From an uncultured Clostridia bacterium (GTDB lineage Bacteria > Bacillota > Clostridia > Lachnospirales > Lachnospiraceae), in the NCBI GenBank assembly GCA_947088195.1, contig CAMUFS010000003.1, forward strand, positions 1 through 30,738: DNA of 30,738 nt. The letters run 5' to 3'. Made by a program: the position numbers and the translations under genes. The first letter of the stretch is position 1. Every line of letters starts with the position of its first letter. Of this stretch, positions 30,453 to 30,738 are shown in pieces. Below the pieces are notes generated by a model. The model worked only from the letters and a program-made list of their open reading frames with translations, was not told the origin of the DNA and ran no database searches.

Positions 30453-30738
30453 TAAAAGCGCCCGGAGAGCTCTGCGGTTTTTATCACATTGATAAAGGAG
30501 GCGGGATCGATCTCTCTCACAGCGTGGATTACCTTTCTACATTCCTCCTCCGAGACAACAGAATAGACAATGTGGCGTTCGTGATGTTCATAGGAGCCTT
30601 CTCCGTCCAAAATAGTTGCACCATGATTACTAATCGAAAAGATGGCATTACATATTTCTTTTGTTTTATTTGTTACAATAAAAAGCGTTTGCTTTTGGTA
30701 TCTTTTATAAAGGACATGAAGAACTTGCGTGGAAGCAT
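30434..30738 (-). CDS. YitT-family membrane protein, C-terminal part (cut by window edge)
   Basis: An open frame enters from the right edge and stops with TAA at 30434-30436; about 100 residues are visible and no start is in the window. The sequence contains TLFIVTNKTKEICNAI, SNHGATILDGEGSYE, VYSVVSEEECRKVIHAVREI and DPASFINVIKTAELSGRFY, the DUF2179 domain that forms the cytoplasmic C terminus of YitT-type membrane proteins. Function of the family is not established. It overlaps the convergent MATE gene by 19 bp. Confidence 0.82.
   Translation of the reverse strand, partial: ASTQVLHVLYKRYQKQTLFIVTNKTKEICNAIFSISNHGATILDGEGSYEHHERHIVYSVVSEEECRKVIHAVREIDPASFINVIKTAELSGRFYQRPTE

Overview
The window looks like chromosome of a low-to-medium GC anaerobic Firmicute, most likely a Lachnospiraceae-type Clostridium. 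The evidence is a large SRP RNA with an Alu-like 5' domain, AGGAGG-type ribosome sites, sigma-A promoters with TTGACA/TATAAT boxes, lipoprotein transporters, and the tadA-SRP RNA-dnaX-ybaB-recR neighbourhood known from Bacillus subtilis. Species cannot be fixed from sequence reading alone.

Layout. 1-5049: a long hairpin repeat, a leftward HPr-like protein without the active-site histidine, then a rightward siderophore/heme/cobalamin-type ABC importer (lipoprotein, permease, ATPase) followed by an Uup-like ABC-F ATPase. 5195-6968: a Gph-like HAD phosphatase and an HD-GYP protein, closed by a hairpin shared with a leftward tRNA-Gly(CCC). 7114-7847: a gene-free stretch filled with structured repeats. 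7848-11079: a leftward group of a DUF308 membrane protein, RecQ and a Cof-like HAD hydrolase. 11244-13173: a Glu/Pro-repeat protein converging on a GNAT acetyltransferase. 13318-19489: tadA, SRP RNA, a duplicated-domain protein without a signal peptide, an atypical phosphofructokinase, dnaX, ybaB and recR. 19593-22534: an HSP90 homologue with a probable helical-repeat partner. 22863-25667: a lipoprotein alkaline phosphatase with Pho-box-like repeats and a YibE/F membrane protein. 25761-27689: a leftward zinc-ribbon/TM/leucine-rich-repeat protein. 27797-27984: an orphan MerR-type promoter with a remnant ORF and a repeat copy. 28023-30452: a GNAT acetyltransferase divergent from marR and a MATE pump, with a large palindromic operator. 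30434-30738: the 3' end of a leftward YitT-type gene.

The most unusual signal is a dispersed hairpin family. Two copies (7389-7538 and 7648-7795) share a core of about 92 nt. Each core is clamped by a perfect 24-25 bp stem whose sequence is unrelated between copies, and each copy is followed by a T-tract. Inside the core, at least three base pairs differ between copies by compensatory double changes, while a mismatch and a bulge stay in place. This points to selection on RNA (or single-stranded DNA) structure. Shorter relatives lie at 7301-7367 and 27935-27984. A separate perfect 25-bp inverted copy of the 3' end of the neighbouring HAD gene encloses the cluster.

In terms of function, the window mixes core information processing (dnaX, recR, ybaB, recQ, tadA, SRP RNA, tRNA) with envelope and nutrient functions (metal-chelate uptake, phosphate scavenging) and a small drug-response module (MarR/MATE/GNAT). 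No transposase, integrase, phage gene or CRISPR array was seen.
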